Source: Oscillospiraceae bacterium (GTDB taxonomy: Bacteria > Bacillota > Clostridia > Oscillospirales > Ruminococcaceae). From it: DNA of 64,000 nucleotides. Shown piece after piece: positions 1-8,237 of this stretch (its first letter is position 1; every line of letters begins with the position of its first letter). The notes below the pieces were generated by a model. The model saw nothing but the letters and a program-made list of their open reading frames with translations. It made no database searches and was not told the origin of the DNA. A program made the translations under genes and the position numbers. Location: assembly GCA_009780025.1 (NCBI GenBank), contig WRAV01000006.1:1-64000 (forward strand), read 5' to 3'.

Positions 1-26
1 CGGATACCATAGAAAACAGGTTGTGT

Positions 27-419
27 TTACACAGCCTGTTTTCTATTTTCTTTGCCAAAAGATTTGTGCAGCTTCTTACGCATTTCAACGTCCGGCAAAT
101 CGACTTCCCCGATGAAGTTGAAATGCACTTCCACCTTTTGCTCCAGCTTCTCGCCAATGGCGGCGGGTTCCCGATGGTGGACAACAATGTGGTGGATAAA
201 CTCACGCAAAATAGCGGGCGTTAGTTCACTGACGCGAGTGTACCTCTGCACAACCTTTAGAAAGTCATTGACATCCATCTCATGCGACAACTCTTCTTTT
301 ACGATAGCATCCAAGTGGCGTATCTGCTCACGCAGAATATCGTACTCCTCTTGGTAGTTGTGCAGCAATTTCTGATACTGGCTATCCGGAAGCTTATCAA
401 GCGCATGATCTTCAGACAA
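27..419 (-). pseudogene. C-terminal fragment of a large serine recombinase (TnpX/DUF4368-type C-terminus)
   Basis: Translated segment 'KLPDSQYQKLLHNYQEEYDILREQI...RYTRVSELTPAILREFIHHIVVHH...KVEVHFNFIGEVDLPD' resembles the coiled-coil plus DUF4368 tail of Tn4451-like recombinases; no catalytic N-terminal domain or clear RBS upstream. Confidence 0.75.
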
Positions 420-832
420 CGTTTGTCAAGGAGGTTTGGTCTAATTTCTGAAAATATTTTTGTCACTACAAAATTATCCAAGAGCTTACAACAATTATTG
501 ACATTCTATCTGATTAGCGTTATACTGATTGTAAGTTACAAAGGCTCCAAAGAAAAGGAGCCGCATGGCCGCTGCAAGTGCTGGTAACACTTATAGCGGG
601 CAAAGGTGGGCGCTGTTTAGACATACACCCTTGCACTTCCACACGGCAAAATCATTATACAACATCTCAATGATTTTTTGCAAGTGATTGGAGGATAACG
701 CCATTTTTCGGCGCGTGTAAGGGTTGACCACCCTTATGCGCGTCTCTTTCTTTTCGGAGCTTTTGAATAGGCTTGGTGGAGCCGCTTCGCGGCGGCTTCA
801 CTAGCCAAATCAAAAGCGAAAGGTAGTGCAGC

Positions 833-1141
833 ATGACAGAACAAAAAGCTGTAACACGGTCAATGGATAACCTCGGGCGCGTCGTCATACCCGGCGATAT
901 CCGTGAAGCGTTAGGGTGGGGCATCGGTACAAAATTAGAAGTAACAATAAGTGACATTACTGTAAAAACAGTGATAATACGCGAAATTTCGCCTTGTTGC
1001 TCATTGTGCCGTGTAGAGTCCGAAAATCTGATGAAGGTTGAGAAGGGCTATATATGCCCGCTCAGCCTTCGCTTGCTTTCTTTCAATTTTGCATATTCAA
1101 ATTCGAATTTTCAAAATTTTTGCAAATATATTAACAAATAA
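833..1141 (+). CDS. AbrB/SpoVT-like (MazE-type) DNA-binding regulator with short Cys-containing C-terminus
   Basis: 'TRSMDNLGRVVIPGDIREALGWGIGTKLEV' is a classic AbrB swapped-hairpin motif; followed by 'CCSLC...ICPLS'. Confidence 0.75.
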   Translation: MTEQKAVTRSMDNLGRVVIPGDIREALGWGIGTKLEVTISDITVKTVIIREISPCCSLCRVESENLMKVEKGYICPLSLRLLSFNFAYSNSNFQNFCKYINK

Positions 1142-1343
1142 TACCGAAAAAATATTGAAATATCACTATTATTATGATACAATTTACAGCGCGATTGAAT
1201 ACGACATTTTTGTTAATTGCAATATTTGGGTGAATTTTACAAAAAATGCAAAAGGGAAATTATGACAGATATTGTAGTGGTATACACTTTAAAACGCATT
1301 CAAGATTCCAACATGCTTTTGATTGGGTTAATATTGCAAAGGG

Positions 1344-3482
1344 GTGTGCGACATGACAGCTTGGATAAAGAGAATTTGGGAGCGCATACAACAATATATT
1401 AAAGCAATATTATCTTTTTTTCTCATACCACTCATACCACTTGTTTCAATTGGTGCTTTAGTAAAAGCAGCGTTTTTATCTTTTTCGAAGGCAACCATTG
1501 ATTTTTCAAACAATAGCACTGAACATGCAAAAAAAATAGGAGATTTTTTTACGCTTGGTCGATTTCCCAGTGTGAATCGTAGGCGATCTGAACGACTAAG
1601 GCGAAGACTGTTTTCTGCCAAAGACGAAACTTTTCTTAATACAAAAATGCATTACATTGTAATGTTTGCAACTTTGGGGTTGCAAATGATTGCTGTGTTT
1701 ACAACATTCCGTGGGGCGATGGTTTTCTTTGAAGGCATACATTGGACAGCGCCTCTTTTCTTTACAGCCGTGTTAGTATTCATGTTTTGGGTAATGGCAA
1801 ACACCGCATTCAGTAAGCGCCGAAGACTGCGTTCAAGAGGAATATTACTGGCGATCCTTTTCGTAATAACCACTTTTTTATCTTATGTGGGAATATCAAA
1901 CGCAGTGATACGTCCACAGGACAGATATCATCAACAATATGAATTATTTGCTGTAGACTACAATCGACTGCTTGAATTACTCGTCATAGAAACTCCCACT
2001 TCAGATTATGCCCGGTATATCAACAACATATATAATGATGTTAGCCTTTTGATTTCACTAGCTGAAAGAGAAATTTACAGCTTAAACGAAGCAATTGCAG
2101 TAACTATTCAGCCTTCCTTTCCTGGGTATGGCACTGATCCCGAGACAGGGGCTATCATTAGTAGGCCTGTACCAAACCCATATTTTGGCGATGCGCTAGA
2201 GCGGAGAAATCAAAACATCGCCAGACGAAATAGTATCGCGGCAATTCTTGACACGGCTAATCCAATAAACCCTTTGGAAAACAATCCAAATTTTGTAGCA
2301 GAAGTGGGACGTCTAGTGACTGAACCTGATCGAAGAGCTGCATTAGCTGCCCTTGAAGAAAACTTCACAAATGAATTTCAGAATTACGCCGATACAGTGA
2401 GACTACATAATAGCTTGCAAGGCCTCATCGGAAGTTATCCGTTGGAAGAATTTTCACCAACGCTTCGAGATGTTTTAAGTGCAGCGTTAGTTGGCTGGAA
2501 CATGAGTGATTATTTGAGCGATTTGGAGCTGATTCCTTTTGTTTCAACTACTCCTGCTAATGAATCAGAACCCGAAGATAGTATTGCGCAACGAGCAAGA
2601 GAAGAAGAAATTCGGCGTGGGGCACCTAGAGAAGCATATCCGCATATAGATGCGATATACAGTTTTCTATTGCAAGGCACAGAATCTCCGGTTTTATCAG
2701 AATTGATTTACCATGAATTAAGAAATGAGGTCGAGCTGCGCTATGCAGGCATCCAGCGAACGGTTAATGCTTTGCCAGAAGAATTTAGAAGCGCTGAAAT
2801 CATAGATGCAAGCGAAAATTTGACTGATGCAAAAGAGGACTTGGACTCGAATTTGCAAAGCCCTTTTGTTTTTGCTATTTCTAGGTTATCATCGTCTGAA
2901 CGGACGGGGCTGGATATTATTATACTTCTTGTTGCCATCGTTGTAGATGGACTTACAATGCTCATTCCACTTACTGCAGAAAAACGTCGCGACTCTGTTT
3001 TGTTTACAGAATCTTCCAATGATCTTAGAGCCGATCAAGAGGATATTTTGGAAAAAATGTTGCTTTCAATTTTTATGCAGGTATCAAACACTGATAGAAA
3101 TGGTGATTGGTCACTTGACAAGGAGAACGAGATGTTTAGAGATATGCTGAAGAAAGTTAGCGATTATATCAACAGCTTTAGTGCGTCTCCATGCACACAA
3201 CTTTTGGGATACCCTATAAGAAAAAAAGTTGATTTGGATAATCCCTCAGAAGCTGATGGCGGGCTCCCTGGATTAACAACACTTTTATTAGAAATGGGAT
3301 ACATCAAATACGTATCAACATGGGAGTACAGTAAATTGGAGAAAGACTACCATGCTAACGGGGAAGTTTGGAAAGATAATGATAGTAAAGACGAGAACCC
3401 TCGCAATGGGTATTATTTGATGAAGAGACAATTTGTGATGTGGATGAATGACAATCAGCTTTCTTTCTTTTCCAAACTATAA
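1344..3482 (+). CDS. Large membrane protein of unknown function
   Basis: 712 aa ORF, several hydrophobic segments at the N-terminus and one around 'LDIIILLVAIVVDGLTMLIPL', long soluble central domain; no recognised motif. Confidence 0.8.
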   Translation: MCDMTAWIKRIWERIQQYIKAILSFFLIPLIPLVSIGALVKAAFLSFSKATIDFSNNSTEHAKKIGDFFTLGRFPSVNRRRSERLRRRLFSAKDETFLNTKMHYIVMFATLGLQMIAVFTTFRGAMVFFEGIHWTAPLFFTAVLVFMFWVMANTAFSKRRRLRSRGILLAILFVITTFLSYVGISNAVIRPQDRYHQQYELFAVDYNRLLELLVIETPTSDYARYINNIYNDVSLLISLAEREIYSLNEAIAVTIQPSFPGYGTDPETGAIISRPVPNPYFGDALERRNQNIARRNSIAAILDTANPINPLENNPNFVAEVGRLVTEPDRRAALAALEENFTNEFQNYADTVRLHNSLQGLIGSYPLEEFSPTLRDVLSAALVGWNMSDYLSDLELIPFVSTTPANESEPEDSIAQRAREEEIRRGAPREAYPHIDAIYSFLLQGTESPVLSELIYHELRNEVELRYAGIQRTVNALPEEFRSAEIIDASENLTDAKEDLDSNLQSPFVFAISRLSSSERTGLDIIILLVAIVVDGLTMLIPLTAEKRRDSVLFTESSNDLRADQEDILEKMLLSIFMQVSNTDRNGDWSLDKENEMFRDMLKKVSDYINSFSASPCTQLLGYPIRKKVDLDNPSEADGGLPGLTTLLLEMGYIKYVSTWEYSKLEKDYHANGEVWKDNDSKDENPRNGYYLMKRQFVMWMNDNQLSFFSKL

Positions 3483-3495
3483 GGAGGAACTCTAA

Positions 3496-4209
3496 ATGGA
3501 AATGGAATATCCCCTTAATTACGCAGAGATTGATCCTCGTTTCATTGAAGATTTCCTCGGCCGTGCAGAAAATCTTTTTGTAATTACTGTAGTTTTTGCT
3601 TTCATGGGCCTTGCGGTTGTTATTAGCTTGAACACTGTAAAAAGGGATTTTGGAGAAATTACGCGCGAGCCGGCTTGGAAAAAAATACCTAACGCTATGG
3701 CTGGCGAGCTGTTCTCAATTTTTGCTTTGGTATTTATGTTACATAGAGCTATGCAGATCCGTGTAGCAGTAATCTGTGGTTTAGTGGCTTTGTTTTTATC
3801 TGTAAGCAGTTGGTATCTAAATCGTTATGGGATAAGATTCAGCAGAAGGAAAAATACGGTGGAGTCAGAAAACCTTGAAGCCTCCCCGACCCCCCCCCCC
3901 AAAAAAGTCTCAGAAAACCCTGTGTTTGCTTATACATTGAGTATACTCTCGACATTAGCTATTTGCGCTTTTGGATTCTACGCAGTTATCTCTATTGTAT
4001 TCAACGTAATTATTATAAATATCCAGATACAGGGGTTCCCTGACGAATCCCTGCTTGAGGTTTTGCGTCTTTGGGATATATTAATTACTGCCGTAGCATC
4101 AATCTCTGTGATTGTCTTTGGTTCACGTCTTCTTATTGAAATGACCACTGAAATCAAAGAAACGAGTAATCGTGCCGTTGCAAAAGTTAAAAAACGACTA
4201 ATGCGATAA
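3496..4209 (+). CDS. Multi-pass membrane protein of unknown function, operonic with the upstream ORF
   Basis: 237 aa, RBS 'aaggagg' 13 bp after the previous stop, about five hydrophobic helices, proline-rich linker encoded by a C11-A6 tract. Confidence 0.8.
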   Translation: MEMEYPLNYAEIDPRFIEDFLGRAENLFVITVVFAFMGLAVVISLNTVKRDFGEITREPAWKKIPNAMAGELFSIFALVFMLHRAMQIRVAVICGLVALFLSVSSWYLNRYGIRFSRRKNTVESENLEASPTPPPKKVSENPVFAYTLSILSTLAICAFGFYAVISIVFNVIIINIQIQGFPDESLLEVLRLWDILITAVASISVIVFGSRLLIEMTTEIKETSNRAVAKVKKRLMR

Positions 4210-4282
4210 ATTTCGAAGACATAGCCTAAATCTAAATAAATTCAGAAAATAACTATTGGCACGTTAGTGCAGCTAATATAGC

Positions 4283-4711
4283 TTACCGTTCTATATCTTT
4301 TGACTTATCCGGCTGATCCCTGCGCCTTTCACCGCTCATAATATCGTAAACACCGTGCCGGATTTTCTCGGCTTCGGCAACTTCATTTTTCAGCGCATGA
4401 TAATCGCGTGTAAGCGATTGCTTGTCGGCGATCAGTCTTGCACGTTTTTCTTTCCACTTCGTAATCGGTGGCAATTTCTTGGGATCAAACCGCCCCTGCA
4501 AAACATCCCGCAAATATCGCTCAGCAGATTCATAAAGCGTAAGTTGTGGACGATGCACCTCGTAAAACTCGTTGGCGGCGTCAAGGGCTTTCTGCGCTTT
4601 GCCTTTTGCGCCCCATCCCTTATATGCTTCAAGTTGTGCTGGCTGATATTCGCCCGAGCATCCCGCCAGTATTAGTATGACCACTAAGGTAGCAAGGATA
4701 AGCTTACTCAT
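4283..4711 (-). CDS. Predicted lipoprotein containing a relaxase C-terminal-like region
   Basis: Lipobox 'LVVILILAGCS', RBS 'gagggag' upstream on the minus strand; 'EVHRPQLTLYESAERYLRDVLQGRFDPKKLPPITKWKEKRARLIADKQSLTRDYHALKNEVAEAEKIRHGVYDIM' resembles the C-terminal tail of Firmicute MobA/VirD2-type relaxases. Confidence 0.65.
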   Translation of the reverse strand: MSKLILATLVVILILAGCSGEYQPAQLEAYKGWGAKGKAQKALDAANEFYEVHRPQLTLYESAERYLRDVLQGRFDPKKLPPITKWKEKRARLIADKQSLTRDYHALKNEVAEAEKIRHGVYDIMSGERRRDQPDKSKDIER

Positions 4712-4903
4712 AGTGTATCTCCCTCAAATCAAGCCTTAAAGGCTTGTTGCTAGTTGGTCTGTTTATTGCTATTGTAGCAAAGTTGATGTGGCGGTGCAAT
4801 ATAATGTTGGTGCAAACCGCACAAAGTATTTTCATCCATTATAGGCATCTAACGAGCCGCAAGCGAGGCGCGGTGGCACCCTCTCGCGTATTTTGCTTGA
4901 TTT

Positions 4904-4975
4904 GGCGCTGCCCCAATATCCCGAAATTGCCCCGCGTTGCGGAGCGGCTACGCGGCCAGTTGGCCACTATTAAAA
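4904..4975. repeat. Diverged direct repeat, copy 1
   Basis: 'ggcgctgccccaatatcccgaaattgccccgcgttgcggagcggctacgcggcc...actatt' aligns with copy 2 at 7951-8027 (core ccccgcgttgcggag identical). Confidence 0.5.
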
Positions 4976-5204
4976 TTTCGGATTTGTCTGTTTTGTTAAA
5001 TGGTGACAACAGCTCAAGAACAACTTGTCATTTGTCACCACGCACCATGAAAGTGCGACTTGGGGTATCCAAATAGAGTTGAAAAAAACGTCTGTATGTG
5101 GTATCCTGAGCAGGTGGAAAACTTGAAGCGTATAACCCACTTAAAGCTTTGTGCTCTGCGGCTCCAGCCGCTTAACGATTTACGTGGTAATAAAGGTGGG
5201 CGCT

Positions 5205-6368
5205 ATGATTAAACTTGCACTACAAAACTCTTGGCAACCCGAGGATGACCTAAGCGCAATCGTTGACAAATGGATTGCTGAAGAGAACGCAAAGATTCCG
5301 GCAGAGGTCCGGGAGAACCTACGCGAGTATTTCCCACATATCGGCATCTCTCCCGACGAGGCGGACCTAATACCGGCAAGTGTTGCACACCACATCACTA
5401 TGCACTCTTTAACCTACCGCAAATATCTCAATAGCCAAAATAAAAGTATCTTTGAGAAAGAGTTCTTTGTGCGCCTGCAAGCATTATATACTATATTAGA
5501 TTTTTACACTGCGTTTGTAGAGACGGTGTCAATTACTAAACGCGCGAATGTTCTTTGCCTAAAATTAATTTCGATAAAAGTCAAATCAGGCTTGCTTGAA
5601 GAAAAATCAAACCTAATGCCAAAGACAAGGGCGGACGAGGAACTGCTGACGCTACTTGTAGAAATAGAGAATTCGTTGCTCGCGTTCGAAAGTATTGTGC
5701 CGGTAGAAACCGTGAAATACATAGGCCATGTCATCTATCAAATCCCAAGTGATACCCTCTCAACTTATCGCACTGTAGAGGAATTAGTTCAGCTCTCAGA
5801 CCTAAAGAAACAAGCGGAAGAGCTCTTTGGTAGATACGGATATATACAAACTGGAAGAAGTACGTTTGTATCAAAACATGATAAAAAGCAAAGCGAATCA
5901 GAGAATACTAACCTTGAAGCCTACACTTTCAAACAAAGATTTTTGGTGCGTTTGCAAGCACTGTACATCCTTCTAGAATTCTATACTACATTCATTGAAT
6001 CGTTGATAGTTGCAAAGCGTACAAACGACTTCTATTTAAAATCGTTCTCCATCAAAGTCAAACCAGACTTGCCCGAAAAAGAAGTGACTCTGTGCCCAAA
6101 AACAAAAGAAGAAGAACAAATGCTTGCGTTTCTTGTGGAAATAGAGAAGTCCCTGCGTTTGTTTGAAAATGTTATGCCGGTGGAGATTGCAAGATACATC
6201 GATTACGACATCTACCAGATTTCGGGCGACAGTCTATCTACCTATAGCATCGCGGCAGAGATGTTCGGGTTATTAGACCTAAAGAAGCAGGCAGAAGGTT
6301 TTTTTGCACATATGGGTAAATCTGAAAAAAGCAAAGACTCGCTCGCACCGGAAAGGGGTGAAAACTGA
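5205..6368 (+). CDS. Unknown protein with two tandem copies of an about 130-residue unit
   Basis: Start ATG 5205 after 'aaaggtgggcgct'; units 'FVRLQALYTILDFYTAFVE...LVEIENSLLAFESIVPVE...YQIPSDTLSTY...LSDLKKQAEELF' and 'FLVRLQALYILLEFYTTFIE...LVEIEKSLRLFENVMPVE...YQISGDSLSTY...LLDLKKQAEGFF'. Confidence 0.85.
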   Translation: MIKLALQNSWQPEDDLSAIVDKWIAEENAKIPAEVRENLREYFPHIGISPDEADLIPASVAHHITMHSLTYRKYLNSQNKSIFEKEFFVRLQALYTILDFYTAFVETVSITKRANVLCLKLISIKVKSGLLEEKSNLMPKTRADEELLTLLVEIENSLLAFESIVPVETVKYIGHVIYQIPSDTLSTYRTVEELVQLSDLKKQAEELFGRYGYIQTGRSTFVSKHDKKQSESENTNLEAYTFKQRFLVRLQALYILLEFYTTFIESLIVAKRTNDFYLKSFSIKVKPDLPEKEVTLCPKTKEEEQMLAFLVEIEKSLRLFENVMPVEIARYIDYDIYQISGDSLSTYSIAAEMFGLLDLKKQAEGFFAHMGKSEKSKDSLAPERGEN

Positions 6369-6422
6369 TTGAATCTGCTCTGACGTTCAAACAAAGCATA
6401 ATAAAGCAAAGGGGAGTGTACT

Positions 6423-7889
6423 ATGGATATGATTCTTGATTCATCACTGTCGTGGATTGCGATACCTGTAGCCTTAATAATTCTAGTTTGCTTGTTGGGC
6501 TATGTTAAATCTCCACCCGATAAGGCTATTATTATTTCTGGCTTGCGCAGAAAGCCTAAAATGCTTATCGGTAAAGCCGGGGTCAGGATTCCATTCTTAG
6601 AAAGAACCGATAGCTTGTACTTAAAGCAGGTTACAGTCCCTGTAATTAGCAGATCCATTCCGACAAAAGACTTTATCAATGTAAACATTGACGCGGTCAT
6701 CAAAGTCCGCATCTGCCCGGAGTCTGATACTTTGGACCTTGCAATGAAAAATTTCCTGAACAAGAGCCCAGAAATGATTATTCAAGATTTGCAAGATTCG
6801 CTTCAAGGCAATATGCGAGAAATCGTAGGTAGCCTGTCGCTGGAAGAGCTCTCGCAAAACAAAGAGAGATTTAGTGCGGAAATCAAAAACGCTGCTGACG
6901 CAGACATGAAAGCGCTAGGCGTTGAGATTGTCACCTGCAATATTCAAAATGTTACAGACGACCAAAAGCTGATTGAAAATCTGGGAGCGTATAACACAGC
7001 GGAGATTACAAAAAAAGCTTCTATTGTTAAGGCCAAAGCCAAAAGAGATATTCAAGTCGCAGAGGCTGGCGCTGCCAAAGAAGCGAATGATGCGCGTGTA
7101 GCTGCCGATTTGGAAATCGCCCAAAAGAACAACGAACTCGAAATTAGACAAGCAGAACTTAAGAAAGTATCTGATACGGAAAAAGCAAAGGCAGAAGCTG
7201 CATTCAAGATTGAGCAAGAAAGCCAGCGTAAAACCATTGAAGCTGCATCTGTTGATGCTGAAATTGCGAAATCTGAGCGTGAGGTCGAACTCAAAGAAAA
7301 AGAAGCGTTGGTTAAGGAACGTGCGCTCAACGCAGAAGTTCGCAAGCAAGCGGACGCCGACCGCTATCGGAAAGAACAAGAAGCTGAAGCTGAATTATTT
7401 AAGAGAACTCAAGATGCAGAGGCGAAAAAGATTGAAGCGCAAAAAGAAGCTGAAGCTATCAAGCTTCGTGGCGAAGCTGAAGCCGATGCGATTAGAGCCC
7501 GTGGTATAGCAGAAGCAGAAGCTATTAGAGAAAAAGCGGAAGCTATGAAACAATATGGCGATGCCGCAATCATCGAAATGATTGTTAATAGGCTCCCCGA
7601 GATTGCAAAGCATGTTGCAGAACCTATGTCTAGAATTGACAAAGTTACTATCTTTGGTGGCAATGGCCAAGGAATATCTGGGATGACTGAAAATATTCCA
7701 CTTGCTATGGCTCAGGCATTCAATACTGTAAAGGCAGCAACGGGTGTAGACCTTGGAGAAATAGCAAGAGCTGAGACTTTTGAAGGGAAAACCACTAGAA
7801 ATATTAATTTCACAGGCATACCCGAAAGCGTTATTCAGCAAGCAATGAATGATGAAAGTGGAGTTCAAACAGAGTTGGAAACGCTATAG
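6423..7889 (+). CDS. Flotillin-like SPFH/band-7 domain membrane protein
   Basis: N-terminal TM, SPFH region, long 'AEAEAIKLRGEAEADAIRARGIAEAEAIREKAEAMKQYGDAAIIEMIVNRLPEIA' flotillin coiled coil. Confidence 0.93.
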   Translation: MDMILDSSLSWIAIPVALIILVCLLGYVKSPPDKAIIISGLRRKPKMLIGKAGVRIPFLERTDSLYLKQVTVPVISRSIPTKDFINVNIDAVIKVRICPESDTLDLAMKNFLNKSPEMIIQDLQDSLQGNMREIVGSLSLEELSQNKERFSAEIKNAADADMKALGVEIVTCNIQNVTDDQKLIENLGAYNTAEITKKASIVKAKAKRDIQVAEAGAAKEANDARVAADLEIAQKNNELEIRQAELKKVSDTEKAKAEAAFKIEQESQRKTIEAASVDAEIAKSEREVELKEKEALVKERALNAEVRKQADADRYRKEQEAEAELFKRTQDAEAKKIEAQKEAEAIKLRGEAEADAIRARGIAEAEAIREKAEAMKQYGDAAIIEMIVNRLPEIAKHVAEPMSRIDKVTIFGGNGQGISGMTENIPLAMAQAFNTVKAATGVDLGEIARAETFEGKTTRNINFTGIPESVIQQAMNDESGVQTELETL

Positions 7890-7950
7890 TGCAAATCTTA
7901 AGCAAGGCAGCCTGGCGCCTCACTGCGCCAATCTGCACTCGCTTGCTGGT

Positions 7951-8027
7951 GGCGGACTCGCCCCAGACCCCCGAGATATCCCCGCGTTGCGGAGGTCGGC
8001 TGCACAGCCCAGCTTGACTAATATTGA
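7951..8027. repeat. Diverged direct repeat, copy 2
   Basis: 'ggcggactcgccccagacccccgagatatccccgcgttgcggaggtcggctgcacagcc...aatatt', cf. 4904-4975. Confidence 0.5.
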
Positions 8028-8070
8028 AACCACAAAACGTCCCGCCAGACGCAACTAATCTAGTTTGGCA

Positions 8071-8110
8071 AAGAAGAAACACCGCATTTTTAGCGGTGTT
8101 TCTTCTTTTT
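8071..8110. terminator. Intrinsic terminator after flotillin gene
   Basis: aagaagaaacaccgc-attttta-gcggtgtttcttctt followed by TTT. Confidence 0.85.
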
Positions 8111-8237
8111 GCTATTATGAAATTTCTTGTGCTTTGTGCCCCAAGTTCATTCAGGTGATTGTGTGGGCTTCTTTGTCCTTGCTTCACGAAATAAACATTA
8201 AGCTTTAAATTGCAAGCTGCCCCCGTTGTGCCTACAC

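Noticed and set aside
4744-5076. 110-aa plus-strand ORF between the lipoprotein and the duplicated protein
   Set aside because: Overlaps the diverged direct repeat, no plausible RBS, composition unlike the neighbouring genes; considered non-coding or relic.
7200-7560. Repetitive EAEA/RGEAEA codons in flotillin as a possible nucleotide repeat array
   Set aside because: Degenerate amino-acid periodicity of the flotillin coiled coil, expected for the family; no exact DNA repeat array.
7849-8058. 69-aa ORF overlapping the end of the flotillin gene
   Set aside because: Out-of-frame within flotillin then through repeat sequence; no support as a gene.
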